Part shown: piece after piece, positions 44,698 through 55,338 of the stretch
How the letters are laid out: every line of letters begins with the position of its first letter
How positions within the stretch are numbered: the stretch's first letter is position 1
From: Duganella rivi
Lineage (GTDB): Bacteria; Pseudomonadota; Gammaproteobacteria; Burkholderiales; Burkholderiaceae_D
Direction: 5' to 3'
NCBI RefSeq assembly: GCF_009857435.1
Contig: NZ_WWCK01000002.1
Coordinates: 434,001-498,000 of the forward strand
DNA: 64,000 nt
Made by a program: the position numbers and the translations under genes
The notes under the pieces: model-generated
Told to the model about the DNA's origin: nothing
Databases searched by the model: none
The model's input: the letters and a program-made list of their open reading frames with translations, nothing else

Positions 44698-45585
44698 TTA
44701 GAGTTTCAGTTGGTCGGCCGTCAGCAGGAAGACCATGTCGTCGCCGTTGCTGGTGGTGAGCCAGGTCAGGCCCAGTTCACCGAATGCGGCTTCAGCGAAT
44801 TCTTTTTCATTGCCGATTTCGACGATCAGGATGCCGTCATCGGTCAGGCGTTCAGCGGCACCGGCCACGATACGGCGCACGATGTCCATGCCGTCCTTGC
44901 CGCCATCCAGCGCCAGTTCAGGTTCGGCGCGGTATTCCATCGGCAGCTTGCTCATCGAGGACGAGTTGACGTACGGCGGATTGGTGATGATCAGGTCATA
45001 CTTCTTGTCCGGCACATTGGCGTACAAGTCGGACTGGATCAGCGTCAAGCGGTCTTGCAGCTCGTAGGTGGCGACGTTGCGCTTGGCGACTTCCAGCGCA
45101 TCGGCCGAGATGTCGACTGCGTCCACTGCCGCATCCGGGAAGGCGTCCGCCATCATGATGGCGAGGCAGCCGGAGCCCGTGCACAGTTCCAGGATGTTGG
45201 ACACATTCTCAGGCTCGTTGACCCACGGCGCAAAGTATTCAGGAATCAGCTCGGCGATGAAGGAGCGCGGCACGATGGTGCGCTCGTCCACGTAGAAGCT
45301 GTAGGTGCCCAGCCACGCCTCATTGGTGATGTAAGCGGCTGGCACGCGCTCGTTGGTGCGGCGGTCGATCACGGCCAGCACCGACGCCACTTCTTCCGGC
45401 AGCAGCTTCGCATCGAGGAAAGGATCGAGACGGTCCAGCGGCAGCTTGAGCGTGTGCAGGATCAGGTAAGCTGCTTCGTCAAACGCTTCCATGCTGCCGT
45501 GGCCGAAGAACAGCTTGGCGGTGTTGAAGCGGGTGACGGCGTAGCGCAACAGGTCGCGCGGCGTGGTGAATGGAGTCGTGGTCAT
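44698..45585 (-). CDS. prmB: Ribosomal protein L3 N5-glutamine methyltransferase PrmB
   Basis: The 295-residue SAM-dependent methyltransferase has the HemK-type NPPY catalytic motif (ITNPPYVNSSSM), a SAM site (LELCTGSGCLAIMMAD) and an N-terminal helical domain typical of PrmB rather than PrmC (WLGTYSFYVDERTIVPRSFIAELI). It modifies a Gln of ribosomal protein L3. It lies 7 bases after dapE and 11 before the ABC-F gene, in a leftward unit whose order arsC-like-dapE-prmB is common in Burkholderiales. Confidence 0.95.
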   Translation of the reverse strand: MTTTPFTTPRDLLRYAVTRFNTAKLFFGHGSMEAFDEAAYLILHTLKLPLDRLDPFLDAKLLPEEVASVLAVIDRRTNERVPAAYITNEAWLGTYSFYVDERTIVPRSFIAELIPEYFAPWVNEPENVSNILELCTGSGCLAIMMADAFPDAAVDAVDISADALEVAKRNVATYELQDRLTLIQSDLYANVPDKKYDLIITNPPYVNSSSMSKLPMEYRAEPELALDGGKDGMDIVRRIVAGAAERLTDDGILIVEIGNEKEFAEAAFGELGLTWLTTSNGDDMVFLLTADQLKL

Positions 45586-45592
45586 GGCGTTT

Positions 45593-47081
<1,489 letters not shown>

Positions 47082-47243
47082 GATAAGTCGGGAAAGTTAG
47101 ACCCGGTAGGATACCACGCCCCACGCCTCGGCTGATAGTTGCAATCTATCCATCAAAAATGCGCGGCAGGAATTACCAAATGGCTATTTTTATAGGAGTG
47201 ACGATACTGATAGGGCTGTCCCGGGGATATTTGGAGAGAATAA

Positions 47244-47915
47244 ATGAAAACAAAATCAATATTGCTCGCGGGGCTGGCCAGCCTCGCCGCCCTTGTTGCA
47301 CCGGCGAGCCACGCCGCCATGCTGGACTTTGAAGGCCCGGGCGTTTGCGCCGGGAGTGCCGATGCCACTGGCAATGGCGCGCTTGCCGCTTGCTTTGACT
47401 ACGCCTTCATCTCACAGTCGTACGGCGATGTGGCCGGAATGATGGACGTGCAGTATTCGGCGCCGCGCCTGACCGACACCTCGATGCGCTGGTGGGGCGG
47501 TTCGTACAACAATTTGTACGGCGTTGCGTGGGCCGATAGCAGTGACGGCAACTCCAAGGCGCGCATAGATCTCAAGCCGCTCAACGGACAAGGCGTGATG
47601 CTGACTCATTTCGATCTAGGCTCTTACCCCGGCGGCACGCGCGGCACCACGCTCACGATCTCAGACTTGAGCGGCAATGTGCTGATGACGAATCACTATA
47701 ACGTGGGCGAGGCGGGCAATGTAGCCACGGCGTTCAACGGGATTTGGATCGGCTACAACGGCATCCGCATCGAGTGGGAGGACAGCGCCTACAACGTCGG
47801 CATCGATAACATCACTTACGAGATGGCGACTGCCGTGCCGGAGCCGGAAACCTACGCCATGCTGGCCGCAGGCCTGTCGCTATTGGCGCTGCGCGCGCGC
47901 CGCCGCAAGGCTTAA
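47244..47915 (+). CDS. PEP-CTERM sorted exported protein
   Basis: The 223-residue protein has a signal peptide (ILLAGLASLAALVAPASHA, cleaved near residue 24), a beta-rich mature domain with two Cys (GVCAGSAD and ALAACFDY), and a C-terminal PEP-CTERM tail: VPEPETYAML, a hydrophobic helix, and a basic end RARRRKA. Such tails are cut by an exosortase, which is not in the window; sorted proteins often join exopolysaccharide or biofilm. GGAGA precedes ATG 47244. It lies on the opposite strand inside the dap/pil block, and its stop overlaps the pilU stop (TTAA). Confidence 0.9.
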   Translation: MKTKSILLAGLASLAALVAPASHAAMLDFEGPGVCAGSADATGNGALAACFDYAFISQSYGDVAGMMDVQYSAPRLTDTSMRWWGGSYNNLYGVAWADSSDGNSKARIDLKPLNGQGVMLTHFDLGSYPGGTRGTTLTISDLSGNVLMTNHYNVGEAGNVATAFNGIWIGYNGIRIEWEDSAYNVGIDNITYEMATAVPEPETYAMLAAGLSLLALRARRRKA

Positions 47916-49057
47916 GTATTGAGCGTGAACTCGGTGAAGGAAGCCTCGCTAGGGACAGCCTTGGCTTCCGGTTCGGCCGCTTGAGCGATTTTGCTGTCGG
48001 GGCCATTATTCAATAGCCACAGCAGGTTGGTGGCGGAATCGGCGTTGGCCAGGGCTTCGTCCTGGCTCACCAAGCCGTCCTGCACCAGCTTGAGCAAGGC
48101 CTGCTCGAACGATTGCGAGCCGGGCGACATACTTTTCTCCATCGCTTCTTTGATCTGGCCGATTTCGCCTTTCTCGATCAGGTCTGCGATGTAGCGCGTG
48201 TTGACCATCACTTCCACCGCCGCCGAGCGGGTGCCACCATTGAGCGAGCGCACGAGGCGCTGCGACACGATGGCTTTCACGGTGCTCGACAAGTCCTGCA
48301 GCAGTGCCGCACGGTTCTCGATCGGGTAGAAGCTGATGATGCGGTTTAAGGCGTTGTAGCTGTTATTGGCGTGTAGCGTGGCTAGCACCAGGTGGCCCGA
48401 CTGCGCATAGGCCAGAGCTGCGGCCATGGTCTCCTTGTCGCGGATCTCGCCGATCAAGATACAGTCCGGCGCTTGGCGCATGGAGTTGCGCAGCGCGGTG
48501 TAGAAGTCTTTGGCGTCGCTGCCGATCTCGCGCTGGTTGACGATGGATTTCTTGTTGCGGAACAGGTACTCGATCGGATCTTCCAGCGTCAGGATGTGGC
48601 CGGAGCGCAGCTCGTTGCGGTGATCCAGCATCGATGCGATGGTGGTCGACTTGCCGGAACCCGTGGAACCCACCAGCAGCAGCAAGCCTCGCTTTTCCAT
48701 GATCAGGTCTGCCAGCACTGGCGGCAGCTGAAGGTCGGCCAGCACCGGGATGGTGGCGGGCACAAAGCGGAACACGGCGGAGATGGTGCCGCGCTGCTTG
48801 AACGCGGACAGGCGGAAGCGGCCAAGGTTGGGAACCGAGACGCCCATGTTTAATTCGTTGGTGGCGGCCAGTTCGTCCATCTGCTCTGGTGTGGCGATTT
48901 CCGCCAGCAGGGCGTGGATGTTTTCTGGTTCCAGCTTTTGCTGGTTAATGGGAATCAGGTTCCCATTGATTTTGATGTGAACCGGAGAGTTCACCGCGAA
49001 GAACATATCAGACGCGTTCTTTTCCTTCATGAGTTGGAACAGGCGGTCCATAGCCAT
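47912..49057 (-). CDS. pilU: Type IV pilus twitching ATPase PilU
   Basis: The 381-residue AAA+ retraction ATPase has Walker A VGSTGSGKST, the Asp box LTLEDPIEYLF, Walker B CILIGEIRDKET and the His box LATLHANNSYNAL. The N-terminal LFQLMKEKNASDMFF and the long C-terminal tail past residue 340 (QSFEQALLKLVQDG onwards) are those of PilU rather than PilT. PilU acts with PilT in pilus retraction; pilT is not beside it here. GAGGAG precedes ATG 49057. It is separated from dapD by 146 bases with two hairpin repeats. Confidence 0.93.
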   Translation of the reverse strand: MAMDRLFQLMKEKNASDMFFAVNSPVHIKINGNLIPINQQKLEPENIHALLAEIATPEQMDELAATNELNMGVSVPNLGRFRLSAFKQRGTISAVFRFVPATIPVLADLQLPPVLADLIMEKRGLLLLVGSTGSGKSTTIASMLDHRNELRSGHILTLEDPIEYLFRNKKSIVNQREIGSDAKDFYTALRNSMRQAPDCILIGEIRDKETMAAALAYAQSGHLVLATLHANNSYNALNRIISFYPIENRAALLQDLSSTVKAIVSQRLVRSLNGGTRSAAVEVMVNTRYIADLIEKGEIGQIKEAMEKSMSPGSQSFEQALLKLVQDGLVSQDEALANADSATNLLWLLNNGPDSKIAQAAEPEAKAVPSEASFTEFTLNT

Positions 49058-49097
49058 GGTGTTTCTCCTCAGTTCTACCCCAAAACCTTGCTGCCTA

Positions 49098-49120
49098 GGT
49101 CAGACCCAAAGGGTCTGACC
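49098..49120. terminator. GGTCAGACCC inverted repeat, first copy
   Basis: GGTCAGACCC (49098-49107) and GGGTCTGACC (49111-49120) are exact reverse complements with a 3-base AAA loop. Its place between the dapD stop and the pilU start suggests transcription termination or message-end protection, though no T tract follows. Confidence 0.6.
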
Positions 49121-49159
49121 CCTGCCTGTGCGTTAGCTGTTGGCCGTAAATCTGCCGCA

Positions 49160-49187
49160 GGGTCTGACCCCGTATGGGGTCAGACCC
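49160..49187. terminator. GGGTCTGACCCC inverted repeat, second copy
   Basis: GGGTCTGACCCC (49160-49171) and GGGGTCAGACCC (49176-49187) are exact reverse complements with a 4-base GTAT loop, 16 bases past the dapD stop. It has the same core as the copy at 49098, in a different arm order, so both look like one dispersed repeat family. It could act as a bidirectional terminator. Confidence 0.6.
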
Positions 49188-49203
49188 AGTGTGGCCCTGC
49201 GGG

Positions 49204-50031
49204 TTAGATACCGCGCAGCAGTTCGTTGATGCCGGTTTTCGAGCGGGTCTGCGCATCGACGCGCTTGACGATCACCGCGCAGTACAGCGAGTACTTGCCG
49301 TCGTCCGATGGCAGCGAGCCCGATACCACCACGGAGCCAGCAGGTACGCGGCCGTAGGTGATTTCGCCGGTGGTGCGGTCGTAGATCTTGGTCGACTGGC
49401 CGATGTACACGCCCATCGAGATCACCGAGTTCTCTTCCACGATCACGCCTTCAACGATTTCCGAACGCGCGCCGATGAAGCAGTTGTCTTCGATGATGGT
49501 TGGATTGGCTTGCATCGGTTCCAGCACGCCGCCGATGCCTACGCCGCCCGACAGGTGGACGTTCTTGCCGATTTGCGCGCATGAGCCAACGGTGGCCCAG
49601 GTGTCGACCATCGCGCCTTCATCGACGTAAGCGCCGATGTTGACGTAGGAAGGCATCAGCACCACGTTCTTGGCGATGAAGGAGCCGCGACGGGCAACAG
49701 CCGGCGGCACTACGCGGAAGCCGCCCTTGGCGAAATCGTCAGCGGTGTAGTTGGCGAACTTGGTTGGCACTTTGTCGTAGAACTGCATGGTGCCGTCCGA
49801 TGGCAGCACCACATTGTTCTCAAGGCGGAACGACAGCAGCACGGCTTTCTTGACCCACTGGTTCACCACCCAGGTGCCGGTAGCTTTGTCGGCCACGCGG
49901 ATAGTGCCAGCATCGAGGCCGGCCAGCACGTGGTTGACGGCGTCGCGCAGTTCATCCGAACCGTTGGCTGGGTTGATATTGGCGCGGTCTTCCCATGCCT
50001 GGTCGATGATCTGTTGCAGTTGTTGGCTCAT
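49204..50031 (-). CDS. dapD: Tetrahydrodipicolinate N-succinyltransferase DapD
   Basis: The 275-residue enzyme succinylates tetrahydrodipicolinate in the lysine pathway. It has the left-handed beta-helix of hexapeptide repeats (about residues 105-230; [41 protein letters not shown]) and the C-terminal [18 protein letters not shown]. The length matches E. coli DapD (274). I use ATG 50031, which begins the conserved [16 protein letters not shown]; a longer reading runs into dapC. It is 13 bases after dapC. Confidence 0.97.
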   Translation of the reverse strand: MSQQLQQIIDQAWEDRANINPANGSDELRDAVNHVLAGLDAGTIRVADKATGTWVVNQWVKKAVLLSFRLENNVVLPSDGTMQFYDKVPTKFANYTADDFAKGGFRVVPPAVARRGSFIAKNVVLMPSYVNIGAYVDEGAMVDTWATVGSCAQIGKNVHLSGGVGIGGVLEPMQANPTIIEDNCFIGARSEIVEGVIVEENSVISMGVYIGQSTKIYDRTTGEITYGRVPAGSVVVSGSLPSDDGKYSLYCAVIVKRVDAQTRSKTGINELLRGI

Positions 50032-50044
50032 GATTAACTCAATC

Positions 50045-51259
50045 TTATTTGTTAAGGGACTTGCAGAATTGGACGATGCGCTGCGCGGCTTCCAGACCTT
50101 CCGCCGTTTCGGCGACCAGCGCCATACGGATACGGTTGCGGCCCGGATTGATGCCGTGCGCTTCGCGCGCCAGATAACTACCCGGCAGTACAGTGACATT
50201 ATATTCGGCGTACAGCCGCTGGGCGAATTCGGTGTCGGACAGGCCGGTGCGGCTGACGTCAGCCCACAGGTAGAAGCCGGCGTCCGGCAGTTCCACGTCC
50301 AGCACTTCCTTCAGCAGCGGGGTGATGGCGTTGAACTTGGCGCGGTATTGTTCGCGGTTGTCTTCGACGTGGGTCTCGTCGTTCCACGCTGCGATCGACG
50401 CAGCCTGCACGGAGAGGCTCATGGCGCCGCCGTGATAGGTGCGGTACAACAGGAATTTTTTCAGCACGTCGGCATCGCCGGCAACGAAGCCGGAGCGCAT
50501 GCCCGGCACGTTGGAGCGCTTGGACAAGCTGCTGAACACCACCAGTCGCGCGTATGGCTTGTCGATGGAGGCGAGGCCCAGTTGGTGGGCGGCTTCCATC
50601 GCGCCCAGCGGTGCTTGCTCGCCGTGGTAGATCTCGGAGTAGCACTCATCGGCAGCGATGACGAAGTTGTAGCGCTCCGACAGGGCGAACAGGTTTTCCC
50701 AATCAGTCAGCGACAGCACGGCGCCGGTTGGATTGCCGGGCGAGCAGACGAACAGCAGCGCGACACGTTGCCATACCTCGACCGGAATGCTGTCGTAATC
50801 GCAGCCGAAGTTGCGGGCCGGGTCGGAGTTGACGAAGTAGGGCTCAGCGCCGGCCAGGTAGGCCGCGCCTTCGTAAATTTGGTAGAACGGATTCGGGCTG
50901 ACCACAATCGACTTGGCATCTTTGTCGATCACCGCTTGCGCCAGCGCGAACAAAGCCTCGCGCGAGCCGTTCACCGGCAGCACTTGGGTGGCGGGATTCA
51001 GCTTGGGCAGGTTGTAGCGGCGCTCCAGCCAAGCAGCAATGGCGTTGCGCATCTCGGGCGAGCCGATGGTGGTTGGGTAGATGGCGAGGCCGTTGAGATT
51101 AGCGACCAGTGCCTGCTCGATAAATTTCGGCGTAGGATGCTTGGGCTCACCCATGCCCAGGCTGATGGCCTTGTGCTGAGGGCTGGCGGTGACTTGCTCA
51201 AACAGCAGGCGCAGTTTTTCGAACGGGTAGGGATGAAGCTTGTCGAGAAGTGGATTCAT
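50045..51259 (-). CDS. dapC: Succinyldiaminopimelate transaminase DapC
   Basis: The 404-residue class I/II PLP aminotransferase converts N-succinyl-2-amino-6-ketopimelate to N-succinyl-LL-diaminopimelate. It has the substrate-binding [12 protein letters not shown] segment, [11 protein letters not shown], the Schiff-base Lys in [12 protein letters not shown] and the late PNRIRMAL-type Arg region (RNRIRMALV). Placed directly before dapD it supplies the middle step of the succinylase branch, with dapE downstream. The start is ATG 51259. Confidence 0.95.
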   Translation of the reverse strand: MNPLLDKLHPYPFEKLRLLFEQVTASPQHKAISLGMGEPKHPTPKFIEQALVANLNGLAIYPTTIGSPEMRNAIAAWLERRYNLPKLNPATQVLPVNGSREALFALAQAVIDKDAKSIVVSPNPFYQIYEGAAYLAGAEPYFVNSDPARNFGCDYDSIPVEVWQRVALLFVCSPGNPTGAVLSLTDWENLFALSERYNFVIAADECYSEIYHGEQAPLGAMEAAHQLGLASIDKPYARLVVFSSLSKRSNVPGMRSGFVAGDADVLKKFLLYRTYHGGAMSLSVQAASIAAWNDETHVEDNREQYRAKFNAITPLLKEVLDVELPDAGFYLWADVSRTGLSDTEFAQRLYAEYNVTVLPGSYLAREAHGINPGRNRIRMALVAETAEGLEAAQRIVQFCKSLNK

Positions 51260-51352
51260 AGTCTTTGATTATAGCGCCTCCACGCCGGTACGGTCATCCA
51301 TGCTAAATTATTAAAATAATTGAATAGACAACCGTGGACGGGACGAATTGGG

Positions 51353-53176
51353 ATGACTGAGCAAAACGAGATTGCACTGGAAGCGGAGGTCAGCCGCAAG
51401 GTGATGGCGGCACGGCTGGCCATCGGACTGGTACAGGGGTTGCTGCTTTACTGGCTCTATGCCTCCGCCCGGGATCTGGTGTGGCCCGCCACCGCACCGT
51501 ACGCGATGGTGCCGTTGATGATGGTGCTATTGATACTGCCGGTGCTGCTGATTTCCAGCCTGGGCCATCTGCGGCCGCGCCAGGCCGTGGCTTGGCTGTC
51601 GGTGGCGCTGGCTGTGCTGCTGGTATTGGCCTTCCACGACGCGTGGCGCGGCATGAATTCGCATCCCTTGCTGAGTAACTGGGAGCAGAAGCCGTTCTAT
51701 TCGCCGTCCGAACTGCTGGTGTTCTTCAGCGTGGTGTTCTTCTTCATCGCGCACACGCTGGTGCTGGCCGGCGTGCAGGAGGGCCGACGCATCGCAGGCT
51801 ATAACACCTACTTCGAAACGGCGTGGAAGCTGGCTATACAACTGTTGTTTTCAGCGTTCTTTGTCGGCGTGCTGTTCATCGTGCTGTTCATGGGCGCGGA
51901 ATTGTTCATGCTGGTGAAGCTGAAATTCCTGCGCGAGCTGCTGCAGAAATCGTGGTTCAACGTGCCGGTCATCTGCACCGCCTTTTCCTGCGCGCTGCAT
52001 GTGACGGACGTGCGGCCTGCCATTGTGCGCGGCATCCGCACCTTGCTGCTGGTGCTGATGTCATGGATTTTGCCGGTGGCCGTGGTGCTGGTGTCGGGCT
52101 TCCTGTGCACGCTGCCGTTCACCGGCTTGACGGCGCTGTGGGAAACGCGCCACGCCACCTCGGTGCTGCTGGGCGCCGCGGCGGTGCTGCTGGTGCTGAT
52201 CAACGCGGCGTTCCAGAATGGCGAGGCGGTAGTGGCGTTGCCGCTGCGCGTGGGCGCGCGCACTGCGGCGATCTTGATTCTGCCGGTGACCATGGTTGGC
52301 ATCTATGCGCTGGGATTGCGAGTCGCGCAATATGGTTGGACGTCGGATCGTGTGATTGCCGCCGCTTGCCTGCTGGTGGCCGCGTTCTACGCAATCGGCT
52401 ATTTGTGGGCGGCGTACCAGTACGATACCTGGCTTAAGCCGGTCAGCGTGGTCAATGTATGGGCCTCGTTCCTTGTGCTGGCGGTGCTGCTGGCTCTATT
52501 TACGCCGATTGCCGATCCCGCGCGCATCGGCGTGAATAGCCAGATGGCGCGGCTGGAGAAGGGCAAGACCGCTGCCGCCAAATTTGATTTCCGCTATCTG
52601 CGCTTTGAGGGCGGGCGCTATGGGCAGGCAGCGCTGGAAGAATTGAGGCAGCGCACTACAGGGCCGGACGCCGAACTGCTACGGCGCGAAGCTGCGGCCG
52701 TGCTGGCGATCGCGCCGAAGGATCGCTGGATGCTGCCCAAGAAATTCACCGCGCCGGTGTCGATTGCGGCGAATCTGAGCCTGTGGCCCGCAGGCGCGCA
52801 GCTGCCGGCCAGTTTCCTCGCCCAGCAATGGGAGCTCACGCAGGACGATCAAAAGCCCGGATGCCTGAGCCGCAAGGAGAACAAGTGCGACGCCATCGTG
52901 CTCGATGCTGACGGCGACGGCAAGCCCGAAGTGCTGCTGCTGGAAAAAGAGCACGGCAATGCCGGCTACCTGTATGCAGAGGCGGGCGAGGGCAAGTGGA
53001 GCGTCGCCGCGTCCGTCAGTTATCGCGAAACCGCCTGCAAGCCGCTGGTGGAAAAACTACGCAAGGGAGAATTCAGTTTCGTCACGCCGCGCTTCAAGGA
53101 ACTGGACGTCGGCGGGCGGCGGGTCGCGTTCGATAACGCCAACCTGCCCGTACCGGAGTGCGGCACGATCAAGTAG
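51353..53176 (+). CDS. DUF4153 polytopic membrane protein with calcium-type loop
   Basis: The 607-residue protein has about a dozen membrane helices over residues 25-395 in the DUF4153 pattern, including the FFIAHTLVLAGVQEGR and PFYSPSELLVF regions, then a 200-residue soluble C-terminal part. That part contains a DADGDGKPEVLLL motif, the DxDxDG calcium-binding loop of FG-GAP/VCBS type. The function of DUF4153 is unknown. ATG 51353 is preferred to an upstream TTG; GGACGGGA lies before it. The end is 6 bases from the convergent LysR gene. No obvious partner gene is adjacent. Confidence 0.75.
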   Translation: MTEQNEIALEAEVSRKVMAARLAIGLVQGLLLYWLYASARDLVWPATAPYAMVPLMMVLLILPVLLISSLGHLRPRQAVAWLSVALAVLLVLAFHDAWRGMNSHPLLSNWEQKPFYSPSELLVFFSVVFFFIAHTLVLAGVQEGRRIAGYNTYFETAWKLAIQLLFSAFFVGVLFIVLFMGAELFMLVKLKFLRELLQKSWFNVPVICTAFSCALHVTDVRPAIVRGIRTLLLVLMSWILPVAVVLVSGFLCTLPFTGLTALWETRHATSVLLGAAAVLLVLINAAFQNGEAVVALPLRVGARTAAILILPVTMVGIYALGLRVAQYGWTSDRVIAAACLLVAAFYAIGYLWAAYQYDTWLKPVSVVNVWASFLVLAVLLALFTPIADPARIGVNSQMARLEKGKTAAAKFDFRYLRFEGGRYGQAALEELRQRTTGPDAELLRREAAAVLAIAPKDRWMLPKKFTAPVSIAANLSLWPAGAQLPASFLAQQWELTQDDQKPGCLSRKENKCDAIVLDADGDGKPEVLLLEKEHGNAGYLYAEAGEGKWSVAASVSYRETACKPLVEKLRKGEFSFVTPRFKELDVGGRRVAFDNANLPVPECGTIK

Positions 53177-53182
53177 CTGCGC

Positions 53183-54082
53183 TTAGGGCTTGCGCGGTAT
53201 GTGCTCCACCAGAAAATCGATGAAGGCGCGGACGCGGGCTGGCTGTTGTTGGCGGCTCGGGTAGTAGGCGTACAGGTCGGCCGAGGGCAGGGCGTAGTCG
53301 GGCAGGACGATTTGCAGGCGGCCGCTGTCCAGGTATTTTGCTGCGTCCCATTCGGAGCGCAGCAGGATGCCGTGGCCGTCCAGCGCCCAGCCTAGCACCA
53401 CGTCGCCGTCATTGCTCGACAGGCTGCCGTGTACTTTTACCGATTCGTGCTTGCGGCCTTTTTGCAGCTTCCATGTGCTGTAGGTGTCTTCGTTCTGGCG
53501 GTGCAGGATGCAGCGGTGCTGTGCCAAATCCTGCGGTGTGCGCGGTGTCCCGTTGCGCTTAAGGTAGGCCGGCGAGGCGCACAGGTAGCGGTGGTTGGAT
53601 AGGATTTTGCGCGCACCCAATCGCGTGTCCGGCAGTTCGCCAAAGCGAATGCCCAAGTCGTATGCGTCTTCCACCAGATTGATCGCGCGGTCGGTTAGCT
53701 GCAATTGCACTTCCACCTCCGGGTAGCGCCGCGCAAATGCCGACACCAGCGGCGCGATGGTGGTGCGGCCGAAGCCCAGCGTGGCGTTCACGCGCAGCAG
53801 TCCCTTCGGCGCTGCGCGGCTGCTCGATACCGATTCCTCCATGTCGCGGATGTCAGCCAGAATGCGTGCGGCTTGCGTTAAATAGGTTTCGCCCTCGCTG
53901 GTAAGGCTGACGCGGCGCGTGGTGCGGTTCAGCAGGCGCACGCCGAGACGCTGCTCCATCAGCATCAGCCGCTTGGTGACGGCCGGCGGCGTCAATCCCA
54001 GCTCGCGCGCAGTGGCGGCCAAGCTGCCCAGCTTCGCCAGCAGTACAAAGAACGACAGCTCCGAGACGATATCGTTATTCAC
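53183..54082 (-). CDS. LysR-family regulator, probably of the D-tartrate dehydratase gene
   Basis: The 299-residue regulator has an N-terminal helix-turn-helix (SFFVLLAKLGSLAATARELG, KRLMLMEQRLGVRLLNRTTRRV) and a periplasmic-binding-like ligand domain with GLLRVNATLGFGRTTIAP and the GRLQIVLPDYA C-terminal segment, typical of the CrgA/DsdC-like group. It starts at GTG 54082, divergent from the dehydratase gene. The short shared region contains a TTAAT-N6-ATTAA palindrome (54089-54104) of LysR-operator type. Confidence 0.88.
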   Translation of the reverse strand: MNNDIVSELSFFVLLAKLGSLAATARELGLTPPAVTKRLMLMEQRLGVRLLNRTTRRVSLTSEGETYLTQAARILADIRDMEESVSSSRAAPKGLLRVNATLGFGRTTIAPLVSAFARRYPEVEVQLQLTDRAINLVEDAYDLGIRFGELPDTRLGARKILSNHRYLCASPAYLKRNGTPRTPQDLAQHRCILHRQNEDTYSTWKLQKGRKHESVKVHGSLSSNDGDVVLGWALDGHGILLRSEWDAAKYLDSGRLQIVLPDYALPSADLYAYYPSRQQQPARVRAFIDFLVEHIPRKP

Positions 54083-54088
54083 TTGAAG

Positions 54089-54104
54089 TTAATAAAGGAA
54101 TTAA
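54089..54104. promoter_or_regulatory. LysR-type operator candidate
   Basis: TTAAT and ATTAA form perfect 5-base arms around AAAGGA in the 89-base gap between the divergent LysR gene and the D-tartrate dehydratase gene. Size and position suit a LysR recognition site, but the arms are short. Confidence 0.45.
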
Positions 54105-54171
54105 TATCAGTAAATTATACGACTATCTTTCAAGAGTAAGCTGTCATCCATTGTTCAACGGAGACCGCATC

Positions 54172-55338
54172 ATGAAAATCGTCGAAATTCGCGAAAAGAC
54201 CATCCCTATCAGCTCCCCGATCCGCAACGCTTACATCGATTTCAGCAAGATGACCTTGAGCCTCGTCGCCGTCATCACGGACGTGATCCGCGACGGCAAG
54301 CCGGTGGTCGGCTATGGTTTCAACTCGAATGGCCGCTACGGTCAAGGTAAATTGATGCGCGAACGCTTCATCCCGCGCATTCTCGAAGCGGATCCCGCCT
54401 CGCTGCTGAACGCCGACAGCACCAACCTCGATCCGCACAAGGTATGGGACTGCATGTTCACCAACGAGAAGCCTGGCGGCCACGGTGAGCGCTCGGTCGC
54501 CATCGGCACTATCGATATGGCGATCTGGGACGCGGTGGCGAAGATTGACCGCAAGCCGCTGTTGCAACTGCTGGCAGAGCGTTACGGAAGCGGCACGCCG
54601 GATCGCAAAGTGTTCGTCTACGCCGCTGGCGGCTACTACTATCCGGGCCAGAGCCACGACGCGCTGAAAGACGAAATGCGCAGCTACATCGATCGCGGCT
54701 ACACGGTGGTGAAGAAGAAAATCGGCGGCGCCTCGCTGGACGAAGACCTGCGCCGCATCGACTCGATCTTGAGTGTGCTGGGCGACGGTCAAAAGCTGGC
54801 GGTGGATGCCAACGGACGCTTTGACCTGGACACCGCCGTCAAATACGCCAAGGCGCTGTCGCAGTACGATTTGTTCTGGTATGAGGAAGCTGGCGATCCG
54901 CTGGACTTCGAGCTACAAGCCACGCTGCGCAATTACTACGACAAGCCGATGGCCACCGGCGAGAACCTGTTTTCGATGCAGGATGCGCGCAACCTTATCC
55001 GCTATGGCGGCATGCGCGCAGACCGCGACTGGCTGCAATTCGACTGCGCCTTGAGCTACGGCCTGGTGGAGTATCTGCGCACGCTGGATATGCTGCATCA
55101 ACACGGCTGGTCGCGCACGCGCTGCATTCCGCACGGCGGCCATCAGATGTCGCTGAATATCGCCGCTGGCCTGGGCTTGGGCGGTAACGAGTCCTACCCG
55201 GATCTGTTCCAGCCATTCGGCGGCTTCCCGGACGGTGTGAAGGTCGATAACGGCTACATTACCATGCCGGACTTGGCCGGTATCGGCTTTGAGGGTAAGT
55301 CGAATCTCTACAGCGAGATGCAAGCCCTCAGCGCATAA
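54172..55338 (+). CDS. tarD: D-tartrate dehydratase (enolase superfamily)
   Basis: The 388-residue enzyme dehydrates D-tartrate to oxaloacetate. It closely follows the characterised Bradyrhizobium TarD in its start (SSPIRNAYIDFSKMT), middle (NEKPGGHGERSVAIGT) and end. Active-site residues fall where expected: Lys181 and Lys183 in VVKKKIGG, metal ligands Asp212 (VDANGRF), Glu238 (WYEEAGDP) and Glu264 (TGENLF), and catalytic His321 (IPHGGHQ). I choose ATG 54172 on homology. The product feeds central metabolism. It abuts the convergent M19 gene with no gap. Confidence 0.93.
   Translation: MKIVEIREKTIPISSPIRNAYIDFSKMTLSLVAVITDVIRDGKPVVGYGFNSNGRYGQGKLMRERFIPRILEADPASLLNADSTNLDPHKVWDCMFTNEKPGGHGERSVAIGTIDMAIWDAVAKIDRKPLLQLLAERYGSGTPDRKVFVYAAGGYYYPGQSHDALKDEMRSYIDRGYTVVKKKIGGASLDEDLRRIDSILSVLGDGQKLAVDANGRFDLDTAVKYAKALSQYDLFWYEEAGDPLDFELQATLRNYYDKPMATGENLFSMQDARNLIRYGGMRADRDWLQFDCALSYGLVEYLRTLDMLHQHGWSRTRCIPHGGHQMSLNIAAGLGLGGNESYPDLFQPFGGFPDGVKVDNGYITMPDLAGIGFEGKSNLYSEMQALSA

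Noticed and set aside
50032-50199. Longer N terminus for DapD
   Set aside because: The extra 56 residues overlap dapC in another frame and do not fit the conserved family start.
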